Source: CAVQBJ01 sp963710725 (GTDB lineage Bacteria; Actinomycetota; Thermoleophilia; Solirubrobacterales; Solirubrobacteraceae). Taken from it: DNA of 64,000 nt. Position numbers and translations under genes: made by a program. Positions within the stretch are counted from its first letter, which is position 1; every line of letters starts with the position of its first letter. Where the stretch lies: NCBI GenBank assembly GCA_963710725.1, contig CAVQBJ010000003.1, positions 120,131 to 184,130 of the forward strand, written 5' to 3'. Below the pieces are notes generated by a model. The model saw only the letters and a program-made list of their open reading frames with translations. It made no database searches and was not told where the DNA came from. This document shows positions 21,046 to 29,750 of the stretch, piece after piece.

Positions 21046-23325
21046 CTAGGCCGCTTCGCTCTCGGCGGCGGGACGATCCTCGCCCGTCGCCAGCGCGGTC
21101 TCGGACTCCTCGGCCTCGGGCGGCTTGGCGCCCTCCTTGGCCCACGGCTCGTTGAACTCCACGCGCCACTTGCCCTCCTCGCTCTGGGCGAGGGCGAGGC
21201 GGGCTCGGAAGCTGCGGCCGCTGCGACCGCGGAAGCCGGTCACCGGCCGCTCGGTGTAGCCGGTGTGGATGAGCTCGCGGGCGACGGCGATCGGCAGCTG
21301 CTTGCCGGCCTTGCTCTTCCAGATCACGAAGCCGCACCCCGGGTCCTCGCGCGACCAGCACGAGTAGCCCTTGCGGTTCTCGATGATGTCGTGGCCGCAC
21401 ACCGGGCACGGCCCGAGGTTCGCGCGCGGGATGCGGACGTCCTTCAGCTTCGCGTCCAGCTCGTTGACCGTCTCGGTGGCGAAGCCCGCGATGTCGGTCA
21501 TGAAGCGCTTGCGGGAGTCCTCGCCGCGTTCGATCCGTCCGAGCCGCCGCTCCCAGTCGCCGGTCAGGCCCGGAGAGGTGAGCGCGTGCCCGTCGAGCAG
21601 GCGGACGACGTTGAGCCCCTTCTCGGTGGCCACGAGCGCGCGGCCGTCGCGCTCGATGTAGCCGACGTCGATGAGCCGTTCGATGATCGCCGCGCGGGTG
21701 GCCGGCGTGCCGATCCCGGAGTCCTTCATCGCCTCGCGCAACTCGTCGTCGTCGACGAGCTTGCCCGCGGTCTCCATCGCCCCGAGCAGTGAGGCATCGG
21801 TGTAACGGCGTGGCGGCTTGGTCTCCTTGCGCTCGCTCTCGATCTCGCGGACGCTGACCTGCTCGCCCTGCTCGAGGCGCGGGAGCTGCTGGTCGGCGCC
21901 CTCGTCCTCGTCGGCGCGTCCCTCGCCCTCGGGCATCTCACCGTAGACCCCGCGCCAGCCGGGGACGAGCAGCAGCTTGCCGCGGGTTCGGAACACGTAC
22001 CCCTGCTCGGCGGCGGGGGCGGGCACGGTCGTCTCCACCCGCGTGTTCTCGAACACGGCGTCGGGATGGAAGACGGCGAGGAAGCGGCGGACGACCATGT
22101 CGTACACGCGCCGGTCGTCGTCGTTCATCTTCTCGACCGGATGCGGCGCGTCGGAGTTGGTCGGGATGATCGCGTGGTGGTCGGCCACCTTCGCGTCGTC
22201 GACGACGCGCCCGAGCGGCAGCACGTCGAGGCCGCGCACGTAGGCGGCAGCCTGCGCGTAGTCCTTCGCGGAGCCGACGAGCTCGGCCGTCGGCTTGATC
22301 TCGGGAACCATGTCGCTCGTCAGGTAGCGCGAGCTCGTGCGCGGGTAGGTGAGCGCCTTGTGCTCCTCGTAGAGGCGCTGAGCCGCGGCGAGCGTGCGCC
22401 GGGCCGAGAAGCCGAAGCGCGTGTTCGCGTCGCGCTGCAGCGACGTGAGGTCGTAGAGCATCGGCGCGCGCTCGCTCTGCTCCTTCTTCTCGAGCTTGGT
22501 GATCGTGCCGCGGCCGGCGCGGCAGGCCTGCACGATCGCGAGCGCCTCCTCCTCCGTGGCGATCCGCGGCTTGGCGCCCGCGTGGTAGCGCCCGGCGTAC
22601 ACGCGCTCGTCGCCGTTCGCGCCCGCGGCGGGCGGATCGGGTACGAACGTGGCGTCGACGAGCCAGTACGGCTCGGGCACGAAGGCGCGGATCTCCTCCT
22701 CCCGGCGCGCGATGATGGCGAGCGTCGGCGTCTGCACCCGGCCGAGCGACACCGCGCCGTCGAAGGAGGAGCGCAGACGGATCGTCGCCGCGCGCGTCGC
22801 GTTCATGCCGACGATCCAATCGGCCTCCGACCGCGAACGGGCGGCCTGCTCGAGGCTCTCGAACTCCGCGGCCGGGCGCAGGTTGACGAACGCCTCCTTC
22901 ATGGCGGCGTTCGTCATCGACGAGAGCCACAACCGCTCCACGGGCTTCTTGGCCTTCGCCTTCTCGTACAGGTAGGCGAAGATGAGCTCGCCCTCACGCC
23001 CGGCGTCGCAGGCGTTCACGACGAGCGCGACGTCCTCGCGGCCGAGCTGCTGCGTGACCACCGACATCTGCTTGCGGGAGCGCTCGTCACGGACGACGAG
23101 CTTGAAGCGGTCGGGGACGATCGGCAGGTCCGCCATCCGCCACTTCTTGTACTTCGGGTCGTACTCGTCGGGCTCGGCGAGCTGCACGAGGTGACCGACG
23201 GCCCACGAGATGACGTGCTCGGGGCCCTCGAGGTAGCCCTCCTGCTTCTGGAAGGGGCCGGGCAACACGCGTGCGAGGTCTCTCCCGACGGACGGCTTCT
23301 CGGCGATGACGAGCGTCTTGGACAC
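21046..23325 (-). CDS. topB: DNA topoisomerase III (type IA)
   Basis: A 759-residue type IA topoisomerase that relaxes or decatenates DNA through a single-strand break. The TOPRIM domain has the acidic E9 in I-A-E-K-P-S and D-A-G-R-E-G-E (107-113). The active-site Tyr is Y327 in L-T-Y-P-R-T-S-S-R-Y-L. Near the C-terminus C-P-V-C-G-H and C-W-S...G-C-G-F form a zinc-ribbon-like module, followed by an acidic Glu/Ala tail. The start is GTG. It lies upstream of addBA on the same strand with an 83-base gap, so the three may be expressed together. The domain order fits TopB rather than TopA. Confidence 0.93.
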   Translation of the reverse strand: MSKTLVIAEKPSVGRDLARVLPGPFQKQEGYLEGPEHVISWAVGHLVQLAEPDEYDPKYKKWRMADLPIVPDRFKLVVRDERSRKQMSVVTQQLGREDVALVVNACDAGREGELIFAYLYEKAKAKKPVERLWLSSMTNAAMKEAFVNLRPAAEFESLEQAARSRSEADWIVGMNATRAATIRLRSSFDGAVSLGRVQTPTLAIIARREEEIRAFVPEPYWLVDATFVPDPPAAGANGDERVYAGRYHAGAKPRIATEEEALAIVQACRAGRGTITKLEKKEQSERAPMLYDLTSLQRDANTRFGFSARRTLAAAQRLYEEHKALTYPRTSSRYLTSDMVPEIKPTAELVGSAKDYAQAAAYVRGLDVLPLGRVVDDAKVADHHAIIPTNSDAPHPVEKMNDDDRRVYDMVVRRFLAVFHPDAVFENTRVETTVPAPAAEQGYVFRTRGKLLLVPGWRGVYGEMPEGEGRADEDEGADQQLPRLEQGEQVSVREIESERKETKPPRRYTDASLLGAMETAGKLVDDDELREAMKDSGIGTPATRAAIIERLIDVGYIERDGRALVATEKGLNVVRLLDGHALTSPGLTGDWERRLGRIERGEDSRKRFMTDIAGFATETVNELDAKLKDVRIPRANLGPCPVCGHDIIENRKGYSCWSREDPGCGFVIWKSKAGKQLPIAVARELIHTGYTERPVTGFRGRSGRSFRARLALAQSEEGKWRVEFNEPWAKEGAKPPEAEESETALATGEDRPAAESEAA

Positions 23326-23371
23326 GGCGGTCAGCCTAGCGGTTGACGCGGTTGCGGCTGCCGAGGGGTCG

Positions 23372-23397
23372 CCGTGCCGGCCACGTGGCCGGCACGG
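23372..23397. terminator. 26-bp perfect palindrome after the serine protease gene
   Basis: CCGTGCCGGCCAC (23372-23384) is followed at once by its exact reverse complement (to 23397), giving a 26-base perfect palindrome with CACGTG at its centre. It begins 17 bases beyond the protease stop and 47 bases before the topB start. Folded, it makes an 11-bp stem with a 4-base loop, suitable as a terminator, though no T-run follows. An operator for topB is possible. Confidence 0.6.
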
Positions 23398-23413
23398 GCG
23401 GGCGCAGATCGTG

Positions 23414-24571
23414 TCAGCCGGCGCACGAGCCGGTGCTCACCGGAGCCCGCGCACGGGCGAGCACCGCCGCGACGGTCGCATTGGCGACGCCGTACCCGCC
23501 CTGCGGTCCCGGCCCGGTGGTCGACGCGAACACCGTCGCCGCCACCTCCCCGGCGCCGTCGACGACCGGGCCGCCCGAGTTGCCGGGGCGCACGAGGCCG
23601 CGCAGTGGCGTGATCAGCCGCGACACCGGCCCGTTGCCGTAGGCGTCCTGGGTGAGCACGGTCTGGGTGGCGCCGAGCCGCGCGGCCCGCGCGTCGAACG
23701 GCCCATCGCGCGGATAGCCGAGGATCACCGCCGACAGGCCGGCGCGGGGATCGGCGGCCAGCCGCAGCGCCGGCGCGTTCAGGCCGGGCACGCTCAGCAC
23801 GGCGACGTCGTCGTGGGGGTCGAAGGCGATCGCCTGGGCGGGGAGGCTCCGCGCCGGGTTCCCCCCGACCTGCACGGTGGTGTCGCCCTCGCCGGCCACG
23901 ACGTGCGCGTTGGTGACGACGACGCCCGGGCGCGCCACCCAGCCCGAGCCCTCGACGCCGAGTCCGCAGGCGGTGCCGATGATCCGCACGACGCTCGGAG
24001 CGGCGGCCCGGACGACCGCGCTGTGCGCGATCGCCGGCGATGGCGGAGCGACGTCGGGCGAAGGCCCGGCGATCGCGGGCAGCGGATCGAGACGCGCGAG
24101 CGCGTGGAGCACGCTGCTCGAGGACGGCAGCAGCTCGTTCAGCGCGCGCACGATGAACGACTGCTGCAGGTCGCCACGCAGCTTGACCTCGCCGGGCGCC
24201 TGCGCGACGACGGCGGCGGCGATCCAGACGACGCCGAGCGCGATCGCAACGCTCAGGAGCGCCCCGAGCGCGCCGTCGAGGATTCCGAACCCCGGCACGA
24301 CCATGACCCGTCGCAGGCGGATGCCGACGTCCTCCAGGCCGACGGCCAGGATCCCGCCGGCCACGAGCGCACCGACGAGGCCGAACGCCGGGGCGTAGAG
24401 CGCAGCGGAGCCCGCCGGCAGCAACTGGGGCCCGACCCGGGTTCCCACCAGGGCGCCGGCCGCGAAGCCGACGAACCCGAGTGCGCCGACGATGAACCCC
24501 CGGCGGTACCCCTGCACCGCGAACAGGGCCACGAACACGAGGATGATCCAGTCGAGGCCGGTCATGCCCAT
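23414..24571 (-). CDS. MarP-like membrane-anchored serine protease (CvpA domain + trypsin fold)
   Basis: A 385-residue protein. Residues 5-125 contain about four membrane segments of the CvpA/colicin V production type; the rest is an extracytoplasmic chymotrypsin-fold protease. The triad is H223 (V-T-N-A-H-V-V), D255 (P-H-D-D-V-A-V-L) and S332 (G-N-S-G-G-P). Cys202 and Cys383 are placed like the disulfide pair of Mycobacterium MarP, which controls peptidoglycan hydrolases and acid survival. The ATG at 24571 begins at the first membrane segment. It is divergent from a penicillin-binding protein with only 45 bases between the starts, so the two may be co-regulated for wall stress (inference). 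Confidence 0.9.
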   Translation of the reverse strand: MGMTGLDWIILVFVALFAVQGYRRGFIVGALGFVGFAAGALVGTRVGPQLLPAGSAALYAPAFGLVGALVAGGILAVGLEDVGIRLRRVMVVPGFGILDGALGALLSVAIALGVVWIAAAVVAQAPGEVKLRGDLQQSFIVRALNELLPSSSSVLHALARLDPLPAIAGPSPDVAPPSPAIAHSAVVRAAAPSVVRIIGTACGLGVEGSGWVARPGVVVTNAHVVAGEGDTTVQVGGNPARSLPAQAIAFDPHDDVAVLSVPGLNAPALRLAADPRAGLSAVILGYPRDGPFDARAARLGATQTVLTQDAYGNGPVSRLITPLRGLVRPGNSGGPVVDGAGEVAATVFASTTGPGPQGGYGVANATVAAVLARARAPVSTGSCAG

Positions 24572-24616
24572 CGAATCTAGCCGGGCGGGCGCGGATTCCC
24601 GGCCAGCGCAGGGCCG

Positions 24617-26446
24617 ATGATCTACCGTTCGGCGATGGTCTGTGGCGCTGCACCAGTGAGTTGGCCCCGCCCCGGTCCCGTCGCCTTCGCCGCGGGTCCT
24701 CCGCTGCAGCCCGTCACGCGACGGACCCGCCCGGCGCGCCCCCGCCGCGGCGGCCGCGCGTCGCGCCGGCGCCAGCGGCTCACCCGCGCGCGGCCGGTCA
24801 TCGTCCTCGCCGCGCTCGCGTTCATCGCCGGCGTGATCGTCGGCGCCGGCTCGGGATCGGACGGTCATCGCCAGCAGGCCCTCGGTTTCATCTCCGACTG
24901 GAGCCGGCAGCGCTATGCCGCGATGTACGCCGATGTCGATGCCGGCACCCGCCAGTCGCTCTCACCCGCGGCCTTCAGCGCCGCCTACTCGTCGGCCTGG
25001 GCGACCGCGACGGCTACCGGACTGCGCGTCGACGGGCATGTCTATGAGACCTCCAATGGGGCGATCGTCGCTCCGCTCGCGGTGCGCACGCGGCTGTTCG
25101 GCGTCCTGCGCGGCGACGCCACGATCCCCTTCGTGCACGACGCGACCGGCACTCACATCGCCTGGTCGACGGCGCTGACGTTCCCGGGCCTGCGCGCCGG
25201 AGAGGTCCTGCACAGCGACCTGTCGCTCCCGCCGCGCGCCGCGCTGCTGGCCCGGGACGGCTCGGTGCTCGCGAGCGGCCCCGCCTCCCCGGACGGCGGC
25301 CAGCGCTATTCGCCGCTCGGAGCGGACGTCACCGGGATCGTCGGCACGACCGGTCCGATCCCCGCCTCCGAGCGCATGGCGCTGCTGGCCGCAGGAGTCC
25401 CCGCCGACGCGGACGTCGGGCTGACCGGTCTGGAGTACATCTTCGACCCGCAGCTGCGCGGCCAGGCCGGCGGCACGCTGCTCGCCGGGCCGCGCGTGAT
25501 CGGCCGAGCCTCGGCGATCCCGGGCACGGCGGTGCGCACCAGCATCTCGCCGGCCGTGCAGACCGCCGCCGTCACGGCGCTCGGCGGGCAGCTCGGCGGC
25601 GTCGTCGCGTTGCGCCCGAGCACCGGCGAGATCCTGGCCGTCGCGGGGCTCGGCATCGACGACGTGCAGCCCCCCGGATCCACGTTCAAGATGGTCACCA
25701 CGAGCGGCGCCCTGAAGTACGGCGTGGCCACGCCGTCGACGGTGTTCCCGTACGCCACCGAGGCGTTCCTCGACGGCGTGCCGCTCACGAACGCGGGCAT
25801 GGAGGACTGCGGCGGCACGCTGGTGAACGCCTTCGCCGTGTCATGCAACTCGGTGTTCGCCCCGCTCGGGGCGAGGCTCGGCGCCGCGCGGCTGGTGGCC
25901 ACGGCGGAGAGCCTCGGCTTCAATCAGCCGGTCGGCATCCCCGGCGCCGTCGAGAGCACGATCCCGCCCGCCTCGCAGATCCAGGGCGACCTCGCCGTCG
26001 GCTCTTCGGCGATCGGCCAGGACATGGTGCTGGCCAGCCCCCTGGAGATGGCGACCGTCGCCGCGACGATCGGCGAGGGCGGGCTGCGGCCACGGCCGAC
26101 GTTCCTGCGCGACCAGCGCCTCCCGCGCGTGCGCGCGATCCCCGCGACCGTCGCCCACGATGTGCGCCGGATGATGATCGCCGTCGTCCAGTACGGCACC
26201 GGGACGTCGGCGGCGCTCCCGGGAGTCACGGTGGCCGGCAAGACCGGGACGGCCGAGCTCGTCAACACGAACGCACCGGGCGCCAGCACGCCTCAGAACA
26301 CCGATGCCTGGTTCGCCGCCTTCGCCCCCGCCTTCGGCCCGCACGTGGCCGTCGGGGTCATGCTGGTGCGCGACGGCGCCGGCGGAGCCACGGCCGCGCC
26401 GGTCGCGCGCGAGGTGCTGCAGACCGCCCTCGCGAACGGCTTCTGA
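24617..26446 (+). CDS. penicillin-binding protein (transpeptidase) with NTF2-like domain
   Basis: A 609-residue class B-type PBP that cross-links peptidoglycan outside the membrane. An Arg/Pro-rich cytoplasmic N-terminus is followed by one membrane helix (61-78) and an NTF2-like (MecA_N) domain (about 83-180). The transpeptidase domain then carries S355-T-F-K358, S409-C-N411 and K542-T-G-T. All catalytic motifs are intact. The start is uncertain: ATG 24617 and ATG 24635 are both possible, and neither has a clear ribosome site. The domain order recalls mycobacterial PBPs with NTF2-like domains. Confidence 0.92.
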   Translation: MIYRSAMVCGAAPVSWPRPGPVAFAAGPPLQPVTRRTRPARPRRGGRASRRRQRLTRARPVIVLAALAFIAGVIVGAGSGSDGHRQQALGFISDWSRQRYAAMYADVDAGTRQSLSPAAFSAAYSSAWATATATGLRVDGHVYETSNGAIVAPLAVRTRLFGVLRGDATIPFVHDATGTHIAWSTALTFPGLRAGEVLHSDLSLPPRAALLARDGSVLASGPASPDGGQRYSPLGADVTGIVGTTGPIPASERMALLAAGVPADADVGLTGLEYIFDPQLRGQAGGTLLAGPRVIGRASAIPGTAVRTSISPAVQTAAVTALGGQLGGVVALRPSTGEILAVAGLGIDDVQPPGSTFKMVTTSGALKYGVATPSTVFPYATEAFLDGVPLTNAGMEDCGGTLVNAFAVSCNSVFAPLGARLGAARLVATAESLGFNQPVGIPGAVESTIPPASQIQGDLAVGSSAIGQDMVLASPLEMATVAATIGEGGLRPRPTFLRDQRLPRVRAIPATVAHDVRRMMIAVVQYGTGTSAALPGVTVAGKTGTAELVNTNAPGASTPQNTDAWFAAFAPAFGPHVAVGVMLVRDGAGGATAAPVAREVLQTALANGF

Positions 26447-26561
26447 GCCCTCCTGGCGACGCCCGCGGCGCGCGCGCCGGCTTCGGACCCCCGGTAGACC
26501 CTTCAAAGGGCCCGCAACAAGCCGGAATTTCGCGGGATTTCACGACCTTTTGAGGAAAAAT

Positions 26562-26591
26562 GTGACAATCGCTTAGGTTTGTGCTCATACT
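26562..26591 (+). promoter_or_regulatory. intergenic sigma-A-like promoter
   Basis: GTGACA (26562-26567), an 18-base spacer and CATACT (26586-26591) form a plausible promoter inside an AT-richer stretch (about 26530-26605) that stands out from its GC-rich neighbourhood. No reading frame follows on this strand; only the structured segment and terminator described next. Confidence 0.5.
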
Positions 26592-26598
26592 TGTCGAT

Positions 26599-26717
26599 AA
26601 GTCCACTAGATGAGCGGTCACATCCGGCGCTCATCGGGGCGGTCTGACCCGCCGCCTTCGTAGGACCCTCCTCACCCAATCATGAGCTCGGGCAGGGATG
26701 CCCGAGCTCTGATTTCT
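26599..26717 (+). ncRNA. candidate small noncoding RNA, about 120 nt
   Basis: Starting about 8 bases after the promoter at 26562-26591, the segment can fold into GATGAGCG...CGCTCATC (8-bp stem, 11-base loop), a GGCGG...CCGCC stem, a C/T-rich single-stranded stretch, and a terminal hairpin. It lies between two convergent genes and carries no open frame of note. No known RNA family is recognised. It could instead be only the long 3' untranslated end of the PBP mRNA. Confidence 0.45.
26684..26709. terminator. bidirectional intrinsic terminator
   Basis: GAGCTCGGGC (26684-26693), loop AGGGAT and GCCCGAGCTC (26700-26709) form a perfect 10-bp stem, followed by TGATTTCT on the plus strand. It sits between the convergent PBP and GGDEF genes, so it can end transcripts from either side, including the candidate small RNA. 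Confidence 0.75.
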
Positions 26718-26739
26718 CAGACCGAGGGCCCCGCGCGCG

Positions 26740-28998
26740 CTAGGCGATCCGCGCGCCGCGGCGGGCCGCGGCGGGAACGGCGGCCGGATCGCCGGCCACC
26801 ACCGACGTCACCGTGTAGGCGAGCTGGACGCGGTCGCGTCCGCCGCGCTTGGCCTCGAGCAGCGCCGCGTCGGCGCGGGCGAACACCGCGGCGAAGTCGA
26901 AGCGCTCGCCGGCCACCGAGGCGGCGACGCCGACCGACATCGACACCGCGAGGCCGTTCATCGGCTCATGGCGGATCGCGTCCCACAGGCGCTCGGCGAC
27001 GACGGCCGCCTCGTGCTCGTCGACGCCGGCGAGCAGCACTACGAACTCCTCGCCGCCGAAGCGGTAGGCCGACTCGAACGCGCGCAGGCACTTGCGGATG
27101 CGATAGGCCGCCTCGCGCAGCACGATGTCGCCGACGACGTGGCCGTGCCCGTCGTTGACGGCCTTGAAGCGGTCGAGGTCGGTCACGATGACCGAGACGG
27201 GCTCGCCCGTCTGCGCCGTCTGCACGGAGAGCTCGGCCGAGCGGGCCTCGAGCGCGGTCCGGTTGAGCAGGCCGGTGAGATGGTCGACCACCGACGCGCT
27301 GCGGTGATCGATGGCCGACTGGCCGACCGCCCAGCCGATGCAGGAGATCGAGGCGAGCGCGGCGAGCGAGAGCAGCAGGATGACCGGATCGTGGCTCACG
27401 AGGTTCGGGGCCCGGTTGACGACCACCATCACCATCAGCAGGGCGGTGTAGGCGACGCCCACGAGCACGCCGCGCGCCGGGAACACGGCGCTCGAGCCGA
27501 TGACCATCGTCAGCAGCAGGTACAGCGCGAACAGCGGCGCACCGGTCGAGAGGCAGAACCCGGCGGCAATGCTGGTCTGGAAGGCGAGCCAGCCGAGCGC
27601 GAGCGCGTACTCGGGTCGCCGCAGGCGCTCGAGGTTGAACTCCATGACGTTGTAGCCGATGCCGGCGATCACGGGCGGCACGATCGTCAGCCAGCCGTAC
27701 CAGGGGCCGGCGACCACGATCCCCGCGAACGCGATCGCCGCCGCGACGCGGAACACCCGGCGCAGGCGGCGATTGAGCTCGAGCAGGTGGTCGCGCTCGA
27801 TCTCGTCGCGGACGAGCCAGCTGCCGGTCTCGGCCTCCTCGCGCGCGATGCGCTCGCGCCAGCTGCCGACGGCCGGACCCTCCAGTGGGACCGGCTCGGG
27901 CGTCGCGCCGGAGCGCTGGCTCGGCACCGCGACCATCCGGGCGACGCCCTCGACGTGCGCGGCGGTCTCCGTGCGCGGGCCGCCGACCGACACGCGGTCG
28001 CGACCGGAGCGCTTGGCGCGATACAGGCCGGCGTCGGCGCGCGCGAAGACCATCTCGAACTCGAACGGCTGCCCCGCGTCGGAGGCCGCGACGCCGAACG
28101 ACATCGTGACGTCGAGGTCGCACACCGGCTGCTCGCGGACCGCGCGACGCAGGCGCTGCGCGACCTCGACCGCGCCGACGACGTCGGTGTCGGCGAGGAC
28201 GAGCATGAACTCCTCGCCCCCGAGTCGGTAGACGGGCTCGAAGCTCCCGACGCCGCCGCGCAGGCGTGTGGCCACCTCCTTGAGCACGGAGTCGCCGCTC
28301 GTATGCCCGTGGCGGTCGTTGATCGCCTTGAAGTGATCGACGTCGCCGATGATCACGGCGACCTGGCTCCCGGTCACCGCGGCCTGGTGGGTGAGCTCGG
28401 CCAGGCGCGGGGCGAGCGCGGCGCGGTTGAGCATCCCCGTGAGGCGGTCGACGACGACCTTCGAGCGCGTGTCCGCGTCGAGGTTGCGCACCTGCAGCGC
28501 CGAGATCGTGAAGATGATCGTGAGCAGGACCGGGAAGTAGAGAATCGGCGGCGAGGAGAGCACCTGCGCGTGATCGAAGCCGAACCCGGCGGCGAGGATG
28601 AGCGCCGACGTGAAGACGACGCCCGCGGTCGTCACGCGCGCGGGGAAGAGCACGCAGACGAGCACCATCGGCATCACGAGCAGCGGCAGCAGGTACTCCT
28701 GCCCGCCGTCGGCCAGCACGATCGCGCCGGTCAGGCACAGCTCGGTGGCCACGAACGTGCCGGCGGCCACCCATTCGGGGCGCCGGCCGTGGGCGAGCAG
28801 CCGCGGCACGCCGAGGAACACCACGAGCGCGAGGACCGCCGGCGCGATCGCCGCCCAGCCGAACAGCTCGTGCCCGCACACGACCGCGAGCAGCGGGAGG
28901 CCGAGCGCCACCGGCTCCACCCAGCGCAGACGCCGGCGCATATCGACGAGCCGGCCGCGCTCGGAGTCGTTGCGACAGAGAAAGCTGGCCGCACTCAC
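26740..28998 (-). CDS. tandem membrane diguanylate cyclase with two GGDEF modules
   Basis: A 752-residue protein made of two copies of the same design: a block of about five membrane helices (28-170) and a GGDEF domain with GGEEF at 260-264, then a linker of about 70 residues, a second membrane block (about 415-560) and a second GGDEF with GGEEF at 648-652. Both active sites look intact, so c-di-GMP synthesis is expected. The RxxD product-inhibition site is missing in copy 1 and reads R-A-F-E in copy 2, so feedback may be weak. The start is GTG 28998; ATG 28941 is an alternative. Internal duplication or fusion of two neighbouring cyclases is inferred. Confidence 0.93.
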   Translation of the reverse strand: MSAASFLCRNDSERGRLVDMRRRLRWVEPVALGLPLLAVVCGHELFGWAAIAPAVLALVVFLGVPRLLAHGRRPEWVAAGTFVATELCLTGAIVLADGGQEYLLPLLVMPMVLVCVLFPARVTTAGVVFTSALILAAGFGFDHAQVLSSPPILYFPVLLTIIFTISALQVRNLDADTRSKVVVDRLTGMLNRAALAPRLAELTHQAAVTGSQVAVIIGDVDHFKAINDRHGHTSGDSVLKEVATRLRGGVGSFEPVYRLGGEEFMLVLADTDVVGAVEVAQRLRRAVREQPVCDLDVTMSFGVAASDAGQPFEFEMVFARADAGLYRAKRSGRDRVSVGGPRTETAAHVEGVARMVAVPSQRSGATPEPVPLEGPAVGSWRERIAREEAETGSWLVRDEIERDHLLELNRRLRRVFRVAAAIAFAGIVVAGPWYGWLTIVPPVIAGIGYNVMEFNLERLRRPEYALALGWLAFQTSIAAGFCLSTGAPLFALYLLLTMVIGSSAVFPARGVLVGVAYTALLMVMVVVNRAPNLVSHDPVILLLSLAALASISCIGWAVGQSAIDHRSASVVDHLTGLLNRTALEARSAELSVQTAQTGEPVSVIVTDLDRFKAVNDGHGHVVGDIVLREAAYRIRKCLRAFESAYRFGGEEFVVLLAGVDEHEAAVVAERLWDAIRHEPMNGLAVSMSVGVAASVAGERFDFAAVFARADAALLEAKRGGRDRVQLAYTVTSVVAGDPAAVPAAARRGARIA

Positions 28999-29126
28999 AC
29001 GAGCGACATCGACGCGACGCGCACCGACGTTGAGCAGGATTGGCCGCAGCTTGCGGAGCTTTCTCGCGAGCTGAGACCCTGCGAGGGGCGAATCGGTGGC
29101 AAGCGCGCCGGCCGGGCGCGCACCGG

Positions 29127-29735
29127 TCAGACGTCGAGCGTGACCGTGGCCGTCTTGCCGGCGTCGACCGGATCGACGAGCGTGAGCGTCAGCGGGCGGT
29201 TGTCATAGACGCTGATCGGCACCTTGAACAGCAGCAGCGAGGCCTGCGTCGGGCTGTAGTAGCCCGGGCTGTCCACCGCCGGGATCTGCTGACCGGGGGC
29301 GAGCGGCGTCGCGTGATAGGCGTACAGGTTGGTGGCCGGCAGGGTGATCGGGAAGTACACGTTGCCCTGCGTGTCGCTGAGCGAGAACGACGACACGGCG
29401 GGCTCGGTCGTGTGTCCGGGATTGAGCGCCAGCAGGAAGACGCCGAACCACAGGTAGCCTGGCGCGGGCTGGCGGGCCGACGCCCGGATGCCCGCGAGAT
29501 ACGCGGTGTCCTCGATCTTGTACGGGTTCAGCTGGCGCGAGATCTGGACCTGGTACTTGACCCCGTTGAGCGTCACGTAGTTGCTGTTGACGCCGCCGGC
29601 CCCGGTGTTGTCCTCGTGGTTGAGCGGCGTGTGCGAGTCGCCGCACGCCGCGAGCGCCACGACGGCGAGCAGGGCGAGCAGGATCGCAAGGGCGTGACGT
29701 CGGCGGGCGGCCATGCGGGCGGGCAGTTTACCCAT
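29127..29735 (-). CDS. secreted lipoprotein, unknown function
   Basis: A 202-residue protein with a signal peptide ending in the lipobox A-L-A-A-C (Cys31), so it should be lipid-anchored outside the membrane. The mature part is beta-rich with Tyr/Asn/Pro, resembling the DUF4352-like or telokin-like fold of Gram-positive lipoproteins; this likeness is loose. The ATG at 29735 has GAGG about 10 bases upstream inside a perfect palindrome (CGAGGCGCCTCG, 29736-29747); ATG 29714 is an alternative. It lies 15 bases after the SRPBCC gene on the same strand, so the two are probably co-transcribed. Confidence 0.8.
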   Translation of the reverse strand: MGKLPARMAARRRHALAILLALLAVVALAACGDSHTPLNHEDNTGAGGVNSNYVTLNGVKYQVQISRQLNPYKIEDTAYLAGIRASARQPAPGYLWFGVFLLALNPGHTTEPAVSSFSLSDTQGNVYFPITLPATNLYAYHATPLAPGQQIPAVDSPGYYSPTQASLLLFKVPISVYDNRPLTLTLVDPVDAGKTATVTLDV

Positions 29736-29750
29736 CGAGGCGCCTCGGGC

